Assembly: GCF_051020985.1 (NCBI RefSeq)
Contig: NC_135008.1
Coordinates: forward strand, 2,914,001-2,978,000
Reading direction: 5' to 3'
Length of the DNA: 64,000 bases
From: Nomia melanderi
Lineage: Eukaryota > Arthropoda > Insecta > Hymenoptera > Halictidae
Shown here: piece after piece, positions 32,815 through 43,700 of the stretch
How the letters are laid out: each line of letters opens with the position of its first letter
How positions within the stretch are numbered: position 1 is the stretch's first letter
Made by a program: the position numbers and the translations under genes
Notes under the pieces: generated by a model
What the model saw: the letters and a program-made list of their open reading frames with translations, nothing else
Database searches by the model: none
What the model was told of the DNA's origin: nothing

Positions 32815-33090
32815 ATTAGAAAGTAGAAAAATTGATAGATCAATTGATTGATAGATAGATAGATAGAAAAATTGGTAGATAGATCAATTGATTGATTGGT
32901 AGATAGATAGATTGATAGATAGATATATAGATAGATAGAAGAATTGGTAGATAGATATGTAGATAGATAGAAAGATTGATAGATAGATATACAGATAGAT
33001 AGAAAAATTGGTAGATAGATATATAGATAGATAGAAAAATTGATAGATAGATATATAGATAGATAGAAAAATTGATAGATAGATCAAGAA
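32815..33090. repeat. GATA-type composite tandem array, second locus
   Basis: Same alternation of GATAGATAGATA with AAAAATTGGTAGATAG and one ATCAATTGATTGATAG as 30926-31545, here more regular (unit about 36 bp). Confidence 0.95.
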
Positions 33091-33610
33091 TCTGTTATCT
33101 TTTCAATAATTAAGAAAGGAGAATTTAGGAATGGATCAATTCGACTCATTTGCTAGTTCCACTGCTAAAAATCATCTCCGCGAATCTACCGCGGCATGTA
33201 AAGCAACGGGTTGACATCGTCGATCGATAATTGATCGCGCGGCGGCAAGGAGCTCGCGAAAATCAGCGGGAAGATGAAACGGCTGGTGGAAATAACGAGG
33301 ACCGACGTGGAAACGACAAAATAATGGCGACCCTTCGACGGTGAACACGGTAATCAGCGCATGGCCGAGCGGAATTTCCTGCAGCGATTTACGCGCGCCC
33401 GTTCCCGAGAGCATCTTTCGACAGCGCGAAGGGAATAATGCACGGGAATCCGTACCAATACGACCGGAGCGTGTTCGCTGGAAATTCAACGGAAACGAAT
33501 GGAAAATCGTCGGTAAATATGTTCGACCGTGTCAGAAGTTCCTTCTACATTCCGCCAGTAATGTTTATTCGCTTGGATGTTCGCGGAAGATTGTGTTATA
33601 AGCGATAACA
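33091..33610. other. GC-rich island with motif shared with 61 kb
   Basis: GC-rich 33170-33500. Contains CCGTACCAATACGACCGG (about 33450), found again at about 61028 in another GC-rich island, with similar flanks (GCGTGTTCGCTG versus GCGTTGATCGCTG). Overlapping frames on both strands, no splice pair. Confidence 0.4.
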
Positions 33611-34285
33611 GCTTCGGGAATGGGAAAAGATAAACGAGAATGATCGATGCACTATTGAAAAATTCGATGATAAGACACAAAAATGTAAGATAATTTTCAT
33701 TCTTTGTGTAGTAATACAACGATAGAAAAGTTTGGAATGTTGTATATAGGAAGAGATGGCAGAAAACGCGTTAACGGTTGTAAAAATTCGAAGTCCCTCG
33801 AAAATTTGATAGGACGAGCGTGTGAGAACTCTATTGGAAGTTGGCGCGCGACGTTTAATTATAGGGGGCGATTAAAAATATTCCCACGGGGCTTTAATTA
33901 AAGCCGAGGAGAAAACGAGCGGACAGGTACATCTAATCCCGACACGAGGAGATAAGTATGCGCGGAACACACGACGCGGCGCACGGCTCGAATGAAAAGT
34001 AATTTATTATAACGACCGTGCGTGCATATTAGCGGAGCGTAGATAACCGGCGGCGGCGGCGGGCGAAACACGCGAGAAAATATGTTTATCGATCACGGCC
34101 GGGTTTAATTCATAACTGTCCCATCGCTCGTTACGCCGATGGACCCGCGCGCGATACGGAAGTATCAAATATCAACTGACAAGTGAATAATTAAAAGTTT
34201 GCTATCCCCTGAAGGGACTGCGGGGATTCGTCGACACTCTGCTTGTATTGCTTCGCGATGGAGAATCTTTCATAGTCATTGAAGA
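33611..34285. other. Unique DNA, GC-rich from 33960
   Basis: CpG-rich 33960-34160 with a GGCGGCGGCGGGCG run at 34051. No gene is called. Confidence 0.35.
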
Positions 34286-34660
34286 ATTTTGCGTATTAAC
34301 CTTTAGACACTCCAGACGGTTTTGTAATTTATCAGCAACTGCGACTAATTTTTATAGTATTCACAGCGAAAATGAGAAATGCAGCATTCCTTCGATCTGT
34401 TATTCTCCTTCTCAACACGAAATTCGGATGCGAGAAAAATGTAATAATTTTAGGGTAGTTTCTTTAAGATTCATTAACACTAGAAATTTCTGTTTAGTAA
34501 TTATCGATATCTTCGAAGCATTTAACGTTCGAAATGATTTTGAGAATGAATAGTTTCATTTGAGTACTATGATGGATGTCTGAAGAAACTGAAAATAATC
34601 TATTGTTACAATTTTTATAGGAATTCCAGTCAAAACGACTGGTTTCGAATTTTACAATTT
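34286..34660. mobile_element. Family B (reverse) adjoining family C (reverse)
   Basis: Reverse-complement B: CTTTAGACACTCCAGACGGT, TATCAGCAACTGCGACTAAT, TTTTAGGGTAGTTTCTTTAA. Then TTAACACTAGAAATTTCTGT at 34473 and a rearranged reverse C (ATCTTCGAAGCATTTAACGT, TGAAGAAACTGAAAATAATC, CCAGTCAAAACGACTGG). C appears to have entered B. Confidence 0.7.
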
Positions 34661-35410
34661 CGATGCACCAATCGAGCGGTGACTGGCACCTTTCTAGCAA
34701 AACTCATTGAATACCAATTTACTCAAACACCTCAAACACCATACCAAGCAATCCCAACGCATAGAACAATTCAAAACCACCCCTACAACTGGTAACATCG
34801 TAACCTACATCATGAACCTCGCAGCCTAAAAAAGGGAACCTCAGGAACTACGAATCTGCGCAATCATCCCCGCAAACGTCCCACATATTATGCACCAGAA
34901 ACCTGTACAGCAACGACCGGGTACCCAAGGTGTCTCCGCATGATAAGGTCGCGTGTTCCGCAGGGTGGAGGCGCGGTGAAAATTGGGGAACCGTCGAGGA
35001 GCGAGAAAGAGGGAGGGGAAACGGAGAGATAGAGAGGGAGGGAGGGAACGACGGAGTGCGGAACGAAACGCGGACGCACAGGCGGCGCGAAGGGCGAGCC
35101 CAGTGCGGGGTTCCCGGCGGAGGGGGAGGGGCGAGGGGGCGGCAATGCGACGGTAGTTGCGCCGCGACGCTGCACGCGCCGTGTGTCGGGATCAGCTGTG
35201 AGCTAGCGACTCGAGTCAGCTGACTGGCCCCTCCAACTCTGCGACAATCAATATACCCCGCCCCCTGCCCCGCGGCGCCTGGCTGCGTCCCTCCCCCTTT
35301 CTCCTCGAGACCGTTCCATTCCACGGGGTGGAACGTATGGTGGATAAGTGTAGCGGATAAATTCTCGTGTAACAGGAATCGTGGAGTAATTTCTATTAGG
35401 GTAGTGAGTA
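34661..35410. other. GC-rich island with purine tract
   Basis: Purine-rich run about 34985-35050 (GAGAGATAGAGAGGGAGGGA), then GC-rich to 35300 with AGCTGTGAGCTAGCGACTCG and GTCAGCTGAC (E-box palindrome) at about 35190-35222. Open frames on both strands. A promoter-like or regulatory island is possible, but no TSS element is certain. Confidence 0.4.
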
Positions 35411-35411
35411 A

Positions 35412-35845
35412 TTAACCCTTTGAACTCTGTAGGCTCCGATGTTGCACCAGTTGTAATATTGAATATTTTAACACGACCGCGGTGGTCATCGGTGACCGGA
35501 GCTTTCAAATTGCTTGTAAATAATTACGATCAGAGAGAATAAGAAAAGAAGAAAAGAAAACCATAAGAAAATTGAGATTGAATCAGAATATTCAGGAATA
35601 CAAGCTAGATAATAGTGTGATATGAGCACTGGAATATCAAAATATTGATAATTATTTCTAATACTACTTTCCTGTATTATAAAGGAATAAATCTTATAAC
35701 GAAACGCTCGAAATTCTCGTGGTAGTCAACGTGCTAATGAATCAAAGGAACTACCCTAAAATTATTCGATTTTTCACATATTCGAATTTTGTGCTAACAA
35801 GGAAAATAAAAGATCGAAGAAATGTTGCATTTATAATCTTCTAGA
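35412..35845. mobile_element. Family B MITE with family E inserted in its internal TTAA
   Basis: B starts TTAACCCTTTGAACTCTGTA at 35412. At 35468 the internal TTAA of B is followed by CACGACCGCGGTGGTCATCG, and the insertion ends TCTCGTGGTAGTCAACGTG then CTAATGAATC at 35734-35743, where B resumes (AACTACCCTAAAATTATTCG). E is about 270 bp. Confidence 0.85.
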
Positions 35846-35979
35846 GGTGACTCTCTCTAACCATTTGATTTCATAAGTAAAACTATAAAATTTGATATTT
35901 AACCCTTAACCCTTTGACGAATGTCGACGTTAAACATTTCCTTTTCTTCGTATTATTCATTTTACATGTTCTACACCAC
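35846..35979. mobile_element. TTAA-element fragments
   Basis: GAGGTGACTCTCTCTAACCA and TAACCCTTAACCCTTTGACG (35850-35925) are successive truncated MITE ends. Confidence 0.5.
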
Positions 35980-36255
35980 GAATTTCTATCATACAGACTC
36001 ACAGAATTACCAAAGACACTGCGATTCCCTGTCTATCATACAATTCCCAACATCCCATGTAATTAGATACACAGACATTCGACTCCATCAATGAATAACC
36101 CACAGGGAACGAAATTTCCATCATACAGACTCATAGAATTACCAAAGACACTACGATTCCCTGTCTATCATACAATTCCCAACATCCCATGTAATTAGAT
36201 ACGAAGACATCTGACTCCATCAATGAATAACCCACAGGGGACGAAATTTCACGCG
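35980..36255. repeat. 133-bp tandem duplication
   Basis: ATCATACAGACTCACAGAAT (about 35988) recurs at about 36121. Both units share CCCTGTCTATCATACAATTC, AACATCCCATGTAATTAGAT and ACTCCATCAATGAATAACCC nearly unchanged. Young duplication. Confidence 0.95.
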
Positions 36256-36680
36256 GCAACAGTGATCCCAAACAATTTATTTCCATTATCCGCGTTACAG
36301 GAGAGCTCCTCGTAGAACAGGATTCCCTATAACGCGATTTCACAACGCGTCACGCGTTAGCCGCGTCATACGAGAGTCTACTGTGCAAACATCCTTGTCT
36401 CTCGTTCGTACAGCGATGTTCTATCGCCGTCGCTCTCCGCCTCGCCTCCTTCGAATGCGATTTATCAACGCCCACGGGCCTTTGCTTGCAAATAGACACG
36501 CGCGGAGGAAGGCTTGAACCCTTGGGGGTGGAAGCGGGGTGGAAGTGGGAGGGCGGCGAGTGGGATATTGAAGGTTCGTACGATGCACAGCGTTGCATGG
36601 AATTATGTAAGCATCTTTGTTGGTTCGAGGAGTTGTCGGGATGGTTCTTGCATTGCGGCCTCCCAGTCGCTGGATTGCTA
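36256..36680. other. Unique DNA, GC-rich part
   Basis: Moderately GC-rich 36340-36600. Short frames on both strands are unsupported. Confidence 0.3.
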
Positions 36681-37345
36681 CATCACTTGTAGCTTGAACG
36701 CCGAAGTTCGCCGAGGAAAGATTGTCAATTGACGAGAAACTTTCCTTGGAACGAAGTGGATGTTTTGGTTGGAGGGAGGTAATGGAGAATGTTTAGTCGC
36801 TGCTTGTGTTTTGTAGGTTGTCTTGGAATTTTGAGTCTTGCGAGATTCGGTGGAATTGGAGGTTTGAGTTTCTTTGATGGAATTTTATAGACAGTTTTCT
36901 GTAGAACGTTTATGGAATTTTATAGAGGATTTTCTGTAGAAAGTTAGCTTGAATGGCGAAGTTCGCCGAGGAAAGATTGTCAATTGACGAGAAGGTTTGC
37001 TTGGAACGAAGTGGATGTTTTGGTTGGAAGGAAGTAATGGAGAATGTTTAGACGTCGTGGCTTGTGTATTGTAGGTTACCTTGGAATTTTCAGTTTTGTA
37101 GGTTGTCTTGGAATTTTTAATTTCTTTTTGTGGAATTTTATAGATAGTCTTCTATGGAACGTTTATGGGATTTTATAGAGGATTTTCTGTGGAAAGTTTA
37201 TGGAATTCTGTAGAAAATCTATAGAGAGTTCATGGAATTTTGTAGAAATCTATAGAGAATTTGTAGAATTTTATAGAGGATTTTCTGTGGAAGGTTTGTG
37301 GAATTTTGTAGAAAATCTATAGATTGTTTATAGAATTCTATATTT
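36681..37345. repeat. 250-bp duplication and TTTATGGAATTTTATAGA array
   Basis: TAGCTTGAACGCCGAAGTTC (36690) and GAGGAAAGATTGTCAATTGA recur at about 36945-36980 with GAACGAAGTGGATGTTTTGG. Between and after are many degenerate GGAATTTTATAGAGGATTTT units to about 37330. Confidence 0.9.
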
Positions 37346-37880
37346 CATTTTTAGACGAAAGGGATCTGATTTCGATCTGAAACTATCGGTTTCTTAAACT
37401 ATTTACCTCAACTCATTTGAAGTAAAAGGCAGAATTTAAATAAACTGAATGATAAGGATTACAAACTGCAGGTAAACCGCATGGGAACGGTCAGAATTAT
37501 AAAATACAAATAAACTGCATAGGAAATATACAAACGACGAAATTATGGAAATCAGAATGAACTGCATAGGAAAGATACAAACGACAAAATTATGAAAATC
37601 AGGAAACTACATAGAAATGATCGAAATCAGAATAAATCGTGTACACGACAAACCATTCGCTCCACCCCCAAAATTTCCAAAAATTCCAAAAATTCCTTGC
37701 TTCAACCTTCAATGGTCTCATTCTAATTGTTCTCGCATTACGAACGCAATAAACGTGTTCACACCGACACGTTTGTGTATCACTCATCGAGAATCGCTCG
37801 GTAAATAATAGTCTATGCATCGTATCGATTCGTAGACGGTTACGTAAAGAGGATCCGACTTCGACGGCGGCCCGTGCGCG
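37346..37880. repeat. Degenerate CTGCATAGGAAA repeat, then unique DNA
   Basis: AACTGCATAGGAAATATACA, CTGCATAGGAAAGATACAAA and ACGACAAAATTATGAAAATC recur at 37505-37615 (about 60-bp period). The rest is unique. Confidence 0.55.
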
Positions 37881-38240
37881 ACCCTTAACCGCGAGGAAGG
37901 GCGCAAAGTAGACCGTGACCTTGACACGTCATTCTACGGAAGCCCCTCGAAAGTCTCCCGGTGCTCGGAAGCACGAGCGGGGACGCGATATAACGATGCA
38001 TTTCGAAGAAATGCACCGCACAGACGTGAGCCGCAACCGGGACACGTGCACGGAAAGAATTTCCAGAGCAGCGTGCACTTTCGCGAGACTCATTAACGAG
38101 AGCCGGAGAAAAGAGGTAGAAACACATCGATTGCTTCGTTCGGAATACTCGAATTGGAGCTCTGCAGCGCGGTACTGCGGAAACAATGAAAACGATCGGA
38201 AAGAGACCTCGCAGGATTTTAGGAAGAATCTTCAGAGGGA
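37881..38240. other. Unique purine-leaning DNA, no gene called
   Basis: A 109-codon plus frame (37915-38244) gives an Arg/Glu-rich peptide but ends inside the next tandem array and has no third-position bias. Confidence 0.35.
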
Positions 38241-38460
38241 ATAAAGTCCTCTTGATCTCGAAGAGACACTGAGGACTTTCGGAAAGAACCTAAATTTCTC
38301 GAGTTTTTGGAAAATGTCCTCTTGATCTTTAAGAGATACTGAGATCTTTCGGAAAGAGCGTAAATTTGAAGAGTTTTAGGGAAATGTCCTCTTGATCTCG
38401 AAGAGATACTGAGGACTTTCGGAAAGAGCCTAATTTTTTGGGATTTTAAAAAAAAGTCCT
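38241..38460. repeat. 70-bp tandem repeat
   Basis: Three units: GTCCTCTTGATCTCGAAGAG, ACTGAGGACTTTCGGAAAGA, then CTCGAGTTTTTGGAAAAT-like ends, at about 38247, 38318 and 38387. Confidence 0.95.
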
Positions 38461-38865
38461 TTGTTTAGGGTGTGATGGGTCTTTGGAGAAGATTCAGCGA
38501 GAAACTTGATGTATTTTTAAGGAGGATTGAATATATTTCAAGAATGCGAGACAAATTCTTTGTAGGACTTTATGAAGATCATTTGAAGAAAGTTCTTCTA
38601 GAAGTAGATTGTATCTAAAGCATCTTGTAAAGGATGAGGATCATGGAGAGATTCTTGACCTTTTGATTGGCAGTAACGAGTTAATACGGAAGTGTTAGGA
38701 ATAGTATAGAATACGAGTTAGTCCTAATACGAACCGGAGAATATTGAAGAATCTCATGGACTTCCATAAAATATCGTAAATTTTGAAAGTGAAATTTTCG
38801 TTATATAGTTGATGCTATATGGAGATATTTAAATAGGTGGAAACAAATAAATACAATAAAGTTGT
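38461..38865. other. Unique DNA, no gene seen
   Basis: AT-rich single-copy sequence without recognisable features. Confidence 0.3.
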
Positions 38866-39150
38866 TTGGTAGTAGCTGTAGACAAGAATATTTAGCATTA
38901 ATCGGTAATTTTCGGACTTCTATGATTAAGGGTTGAAAGGTTAAGTAAATAATGCTTCAAAGAACCCACAGACAAGAATAGCATTAATCGGTAATTTTCG
39001 GACTTCCATGATTAGGGGTTGAAAGGTCAAGGAAACAATGCTTCAAAGAACCCACAGACAAGAATATTCAACACTAATCGGTAATTTTCGGACTTCCACG
39101 ATTAAGGGTTGGAAGCTTAAAGAAATAATGCTTCAAAGAACCTCGCCCCA
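38866..39150. repeat. 90-bp tandem repeat
   Basis: Three units: CACAGACAAGAATAGCATTA-like, ATCGGTAATTTTCGGACTTC, ATTAAGGGTTGAAAGGTTAA and ATAATGCTTCAAAGAACC, at about 38880, 38968 and 39054. Confidence 0.9.
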
Positions 39151-39851
39151 ACAAAGCTCATCCACAGGAACTCTACAAAGACTTCTTCCTCCTACAACAA
39201 AGGTTACCAATCAATTTCTGCGAGATATCCGGCGAACAAAAGCAATTTTCCCTAGGAGCCTTGCAACGGCACTTATCGTCGATTACTCTCTTCCAAGACG
39301 TATGCATCGAAAATTTATTCTCCCCCGTCGTTTCCGCGGATGCGGCGCAACTCGAAACGTTCATTTGCATAACGCGCATGCCCCGGAAAACTTCGCGAAG
39401 TCTGGTTACGGGTTACAACGACGTAAATTGCGGGAGAAAACTCGATAGACGCGCGCCGATGAACGAACCGTCCCGTGGAATTCGTCGTCCCGCGGCTTTT
39501 CGTCTCCCTCGGGACTTCGCGTCGCTTCCCGGGACTTCGTGTCCCTGGCAGAACGTACTCACAACGGGAAACAGGTATCGAAAGAACCATCGGCAGTCGA
39601 AGGAGCCATTCGAAGCGCGTATCGTTGACTCGATTTGCACGGCGACGCTTCGCAGCTTTCCTCTATGAAATTCCGATGGAATTTAATCGCCATGGTGCGG
39701 ATCTTTGCGCGGAATCACAATTTTTAGTAGGAAGTTGACGAATTCGAAGTAGAAAGTTGGTTCATCCTTTCATGGTACATTTATGGGCATTTAGTGGCGT
39801 TTATTGTATTGTTCGATCGACTGTATCTTGGAATTAGAGGTAAACAGGCAA
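39151..39851. other. GC-rich unique island
   Basis: GC-rich 39290-39660. TCCCTCGGGACTTCGCGTCG and TTCCCGGGACTTCGTGTCCC at about 39507-39545 are a short local duplication. Overlapping frames on both strands, no splice pair. Confidence 0.4.
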
Positions 39852-40009
39852 TTAACCCTTTGCGAACGTCGACATTTCGACATGAAATGTTCATATTTGG
39901 AAGACTAAGTATACTTAAATCTCTAATTACTCGAACGTCTAGAGATTGGCACGTTTCGATATCGATAGATAATTTAGTTTCGTATTTCTAAGAACCTTCT
40001 AAGGGTTAA
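39852..40009. mobile_element. Family G MITE
   Basis: TTAACCCTTTGCGAACGTCG to ACCTTCTAAGGGTTAA, 158 bp. Interior TTCATATTTGGAAGACTAAG and GATAGATAATTTAGTTTCGT. The right TTAA doubles as the left TTAA of the next element. Confidence 0.85.
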
Positions 40010-40279
40010 CCCTTTCACCTGTACCATTCTTCGCTACTTTTCGCAATGACTGACCATACCTTGCTACTTTCCGCGACAGTGCGACTGACCATACTCGACC
40101 ATTATTTTGAGTTCGCTGTTGAAATAAAATAATAATATAAAAAAAGCAATAAGCGACCGCCGTATCTAGACGGCGTCAGCCGCTGTAAAGTAATAAATGA
40201 CTGCCGTATATAAGCGGCGTCATCTGTGATGCACCGAGTGGCTGCCGTATATACACGGCACCCGTCGCGAAAGGGTTAA
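40006..40279. mobile_element. Family H MITE with internal hairpins, abutting family G
   Basis: TTAACCCTTTCACCTGTACC to CCGTCGCGAAAGGGTTAA, 274 bp. The 3' half has three imperfect hairpins of one type: ACCGCCGTATCTAGACGGCG, CTGCCGTATATAAGCGGCG and CTGCCGTATATACACGGC. The 5' half has two TGACCATACYYGM-like units. Only copy of this family in the window. Confidence 0.9.
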
Positions 40280-40345
40280 TGTTCTGCATCAGACTTTATA
40301 ATTTCGCTGCGTCCAATCAGTCAGCGACAGAGGCTCGCCCTAAGG

Positions 40346-40560
40346 TTAACACTAGGTTTACGGGCATTTATTGTACACTTCATTCTATTGTTCCTAAAAG
40401 AATCGATGCTCGTTTATTTAGATTGAAACTGGAGATTCGATAGTAGGTAATTAGGGTACATGTCAGTGTGATCGATCAAAATCGGCGTAAACATTTACGA
40501 AATAATATTTCTAAAATCCAATACGCCTCAATTTCACGCGTTCCGTAAACCTAGTATTAA
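40346..40560. mobile_element. Family F TTAA-flanked MITE, intact
   Basis: TTAACACTAGGTTTACGGGC to CGTTCCGTAAACCTAGTATTAA, 215 bp. Terminal inverted repeats of about 15 bp with one mismatch, TTAA at both ends. Preceded at about 40285-40345 by a family A remnant. Confidence 0.92.
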
Positions 40561-40599
40561 AAGTTACTTATTATTTTCAAATTCGATAGAATTTCGCGT

Positions 40600-41100
40600 A
40601 CAGGTTGAGAACCGTCGGACCGTAGACTAGATCAACTCGTAGCAGACCAAGAAAGAAGTTGAACCGTGTCTCTTGCTGGACAGTTTAATCCTCTCGGGTG
40701 GTTCGAGCGAAACAGTCCGTCGAGGATACCCGGTGTCTACCGGGAGACGCGATTCGTTGCATTTTCATGCGTGGAAAGTTGACGCGCAGCTTTCGTCCGC
40801 CGACCCTTATCCTCCCGGGCTCTCCGGTGAACTCGATTTCGAATTTTCGCGGGAGAATTCACGGGATAATCGGGTCTGCCGAACGTTTCCTCTTCGACGT
40901 GCTGTATCTCGCCGGAGTAATTAGCCTGCAAACGAAGCAGCTCGTCGAGGTAATCGAACCGCCGCCGAAAATTGCCGAACGACGCCATAACGGTCCTCTC
41001 GCCAACGTTTGTTCAACGATAAAACGCTCGGCGGCGATCCGATAACGCGGACGATAACGCGAATCGCTGACGAGTGTCTGAAACACTCGCTTGCGCACGA
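40600..41100 (-). other. GC-rich island with a coding-like minus frame
   Basis: The minus frame from ATG at 40988 to TAG at 40737 (83 codons) starts MASFGNFRRRFDYLDELLRL, with G/C-rich third positions over the first 30 codons or so. A plus frame (40698-41045) is open over the same bases with similar bias, and no good donor follows the start. I cannot choose between exon and conserved noncoding DNA. Confidence 0.2.
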
Positions 41101-41179
41101 TCGGATTAGATATCGCTGGATTATTTTATTGTTGGATTATTTATTGCATTGCTTGTTATTGTTGCTAGACTTCCCTGAG

Positions 41180-41470
41180 ATATCTTAACACTTAGCACTC
41201 CAGATGATTTTGCAATCTATTAGCATTGTAATCCCTAGCACAGAAAAATATTCGCGAACGGTTGACCCTTTGAACTCTGTAGGCTCCAATATTGCAGCAG
41301 TTATAATATGAAATATTTCAATGAAATTCTGAATCAGAATATTTAGAAATACAAGAAGCTAGATAATAGTGTAATATGAGCACTGGAGTATCAAAATATT
41401 GATAATTATTTCTAATACTATTTTCCTGTATTATAAAGGAATAAATCTTGCTATAACGATCTGGATTTGT
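41180..41470. mobile_element. Family B remnant fused to family E interior
   Basis: ACACTTAGCACTCCAGATGA and GACCCTTTGAACTCTGTAGG (41268) are B ends. After TTTCAATGAAATTC the sequence becomes E interior (AGAAGCTAGATAATAGTGTA, ATATGAGCACTGGAGTATCA, GATAATTATTTCTAATACTA), with both E ends lost. Third B-E composite in the window. Confidence 0.7.
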
Positions 41471-41703
41471 AGAACGTATTTGATGAAACTTTCGATTGCA
41501 AAGGGTCGAGCTGAGAACCGCTGCTCTAAAGAGTTCTCCACTGAGGTTCGATGGAGAGATGTGTCTGTTCGAAGAAAACAGAAGTCGGAAGACAGACTAC
41601 TCGTAGCTTTCCAGGAAAATTCTATCGTACGCCGACTTTCTATAAATTTTCGAAATCGCTGATTCGTGGAGCTTCTCTTTTCGTTGCGCTTTACATTGCT
41701 CGT

Positions 41704-41881
41704 TTAACCATTTGCGGACGAACGTCGCCATTTTGGCGAGATTAGAACACTGAGTCGCAAATAAATGATCTAATTACTAAGATAGCTGGAGGTCAGTACG
41801 TAATTTCCCTTTTCGATACGTAATTTAGCTTCTGCTGACGATATTCTATATTTCAAAGAATCCTCGTCCGCGAAGGGTTAA
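41704..41881. mobile_element. Family G MITE, intact
   Basis: TTAACCATTTGCGGACGAAC to AATCCTCGTCCGCGAAGGGTTAA, 178 bp. Terminal inverted repeat of about 15 bp (TTTGCGGACGA / TCGTCCGCGAA), TTAA on both sides. Best copy for defining family G. Confidence 0.92.
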
Positions 41882-42390
41882 ATTTGCAATGGAGAACGAA
41901 GGCAGAAGAACATGTCATTCGTTTCTCAAAGCGTTCACTTCACGTCGCGAAAGATGAAACTTGGATCAGAAAACATCGATCAAACCGATCGATTCCGGGA
42001 AAATTCGAAACGATCAACGAAATGCAGTCGCTTCGTGCAACCTCCTCCGATTCCAAGGATCGCGATCCTAAGAACCATCATTCTCCCAAGGATCAAGGAA
42101 GAAAAAAGACAGCCTTGCATCAATCACGCCCAATACATTCCATTCGCAATCAGTTTTGGCGATCGCAGACTCCGAGTCAACTTCCAAGCGTTGATAAATT
42201 TATTTGGCGTCGATCCTGGGGTTCGGGAAGTTTCCAAGAAGCGTCAACAGGAATAAATCATCCTCGACGGAGGACATAGACCAAAGACGCGCGAAGGCGT
42301 GTCGGGATCTTAATACTGGAACCGAGCAATGAGGGTGTCTTCTTAATGAAGTCTAAAGAGAATGCGGAAAGTAGATTTTTCGAATGAAGA
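41882..42390. other. Unique DNA with chance ORFs
   Basis: Two overlapping plus frames (41884-42279, 41912-42256) are open for 114-131 codons. Neither has codon bias, domains or splice sites, and the longer begins in the flank of the preceding MITE. No gene is called. Confidence 0.35.
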
Positions 42391-42985
42391 CCTGCTTCGT
42401 AACTTATCGCAAAAGCATCTTCAATAATCATGAAATTAGAATTTCCAGGCGAGTCTAGGCTGAAACCACGTAACGAGAGTAACTTGAAAGATATTGCTAA
42501 AAAAAAGGAACTCTAATTATACAGTGACTTTAGAGGAAATCTCATTCGGTTAGTAAATTAACTACGTAACATACAGATCAGCCTTGTATCTTATCGCAAA
42601 AGCACCTTCGTAGGTTCAATAATCATGAAATTAGAACTTCCAAATGAGATTAAGCTGAAAGTGACCACGTAACAAAAATTAAACAACTCGAAAGAAGACG
42701 CGGTTAAAAAAGGTAAGAACTCTCTGTAATTATACAGTGACAAGGATCAGCATGTAATTTTTCACAAAAGCATCTCCGTGCGTTCGACAACTACGAAATA
42801 CAAATTTCCAGATGGGATTAAGCTGAAAGTGACCACCTAACAAAACTTAAACAACTCGAAAAAAGACGCGTTTAAAAAGCTAAGAACTCTCTGCAATTAT
42901 ACAGTGACAAGGATCAACGTGTAATTTTTCACAAAAGCATCTCCGTGCGTTCGACAACTGGGGAATACAAATTTCCAGATGGGTT
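42391..42985. repeat. 165-bp tandem array
   Basis: Four units of increasing similarity toward the right: GTAATTTTTCACAAAAGCAT, CTCCGTGCGTTCGACAACTA, TACAAATTTCCAGATGGGAT, AAGCTGAAAGTGACCACCTA, CTAAGAACTCTCTGCAATTA. Units start near 42395, 42580, 42740 and 42905. Confidence 0.95.
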
Positions 42986-43470
42986 ATTTCCAGCCGTCCG
43001 CCGGTTTCAGTGTTAACCACGTAATTATCCGGACAATCGAGCGTTTCCCGGCGCGAGGAGACAAGACGGGACGCGCGGAGCCGGCGCTACGAAGATTGGC
43101 GCCGGCTCAGGCTCCGCGTCGGTCCAGGACCGACAGGATTACACGAAGGATGCGGATCGATGGCCGAGCATCGCCGCCCGAGAGGCGCCTCGCGCTGCGA
43201 GCTCGCCACGACCAACTTTTCCTCGACGTTTGTTTACTCGATCCTTCCCATTCTACGGTCGAGCGGCCATTAAGTCGCTCCCGACGCCATTTTCGACCCG
43301 GTTCCGCGACGTCGACGCGTCGAGTCTCTCCGTCCTCTCTCCTGTTATTCCTCTCTTTCACCTCGCGTCTATGCGAACGTAAGTTTGCGAATAATATTCT
43401 TGGATACTCTATTTTGCTAGCGAATTTCTTACAACTTCGAGCTGAGAGACAACATTTGCCGAGAGTTAAA
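42986..43470. other. GC-rich island with a consensus splice donor
   Basis: Very GC-rich 43030-43370, then ATGCGAAC|GTAAGTTTGC at about 43372-43389, a perfect plus-strand donor at the edge where the sequence turns AT-rich. All plus frames upstream are open for some distance but none shows a clear acceptor. A noncoding first exon is a possibility. A minus frame (43107-43361) is open over the same bases. Confidence 0.25.
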
Positions 43471-43700
43471 TGTTAACGGATGATGAGAGGTTGGATAGAT
43501 GCGAGTAACCTTCGGAGATGAATATTTCGGAAGTGAGTCCTTAGTTTGGCTGAATATTGATTATTTAATGAGGTCAACTTATATCACTATACATAGGAAA
43601 ACTCAGATATCATATTGTCGTGTAATATATTTTAAATAGATAATCAATGCGAATTAAATTTTATATTTTTTACAGAACAGAAGCAATTCTCTGCTTTATA
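43471..43700. other. Unique AT-rich DNA
   Basis: No features recognised. Confidence 0.3.

Noticed and set aside
41884..42279. 131-codon plus ORF
   Set aside because: Chance ORFs of this length are expected in 64 kb over six frames at this GC content. No bias, domain or splice signals, and a second frame is open over it.
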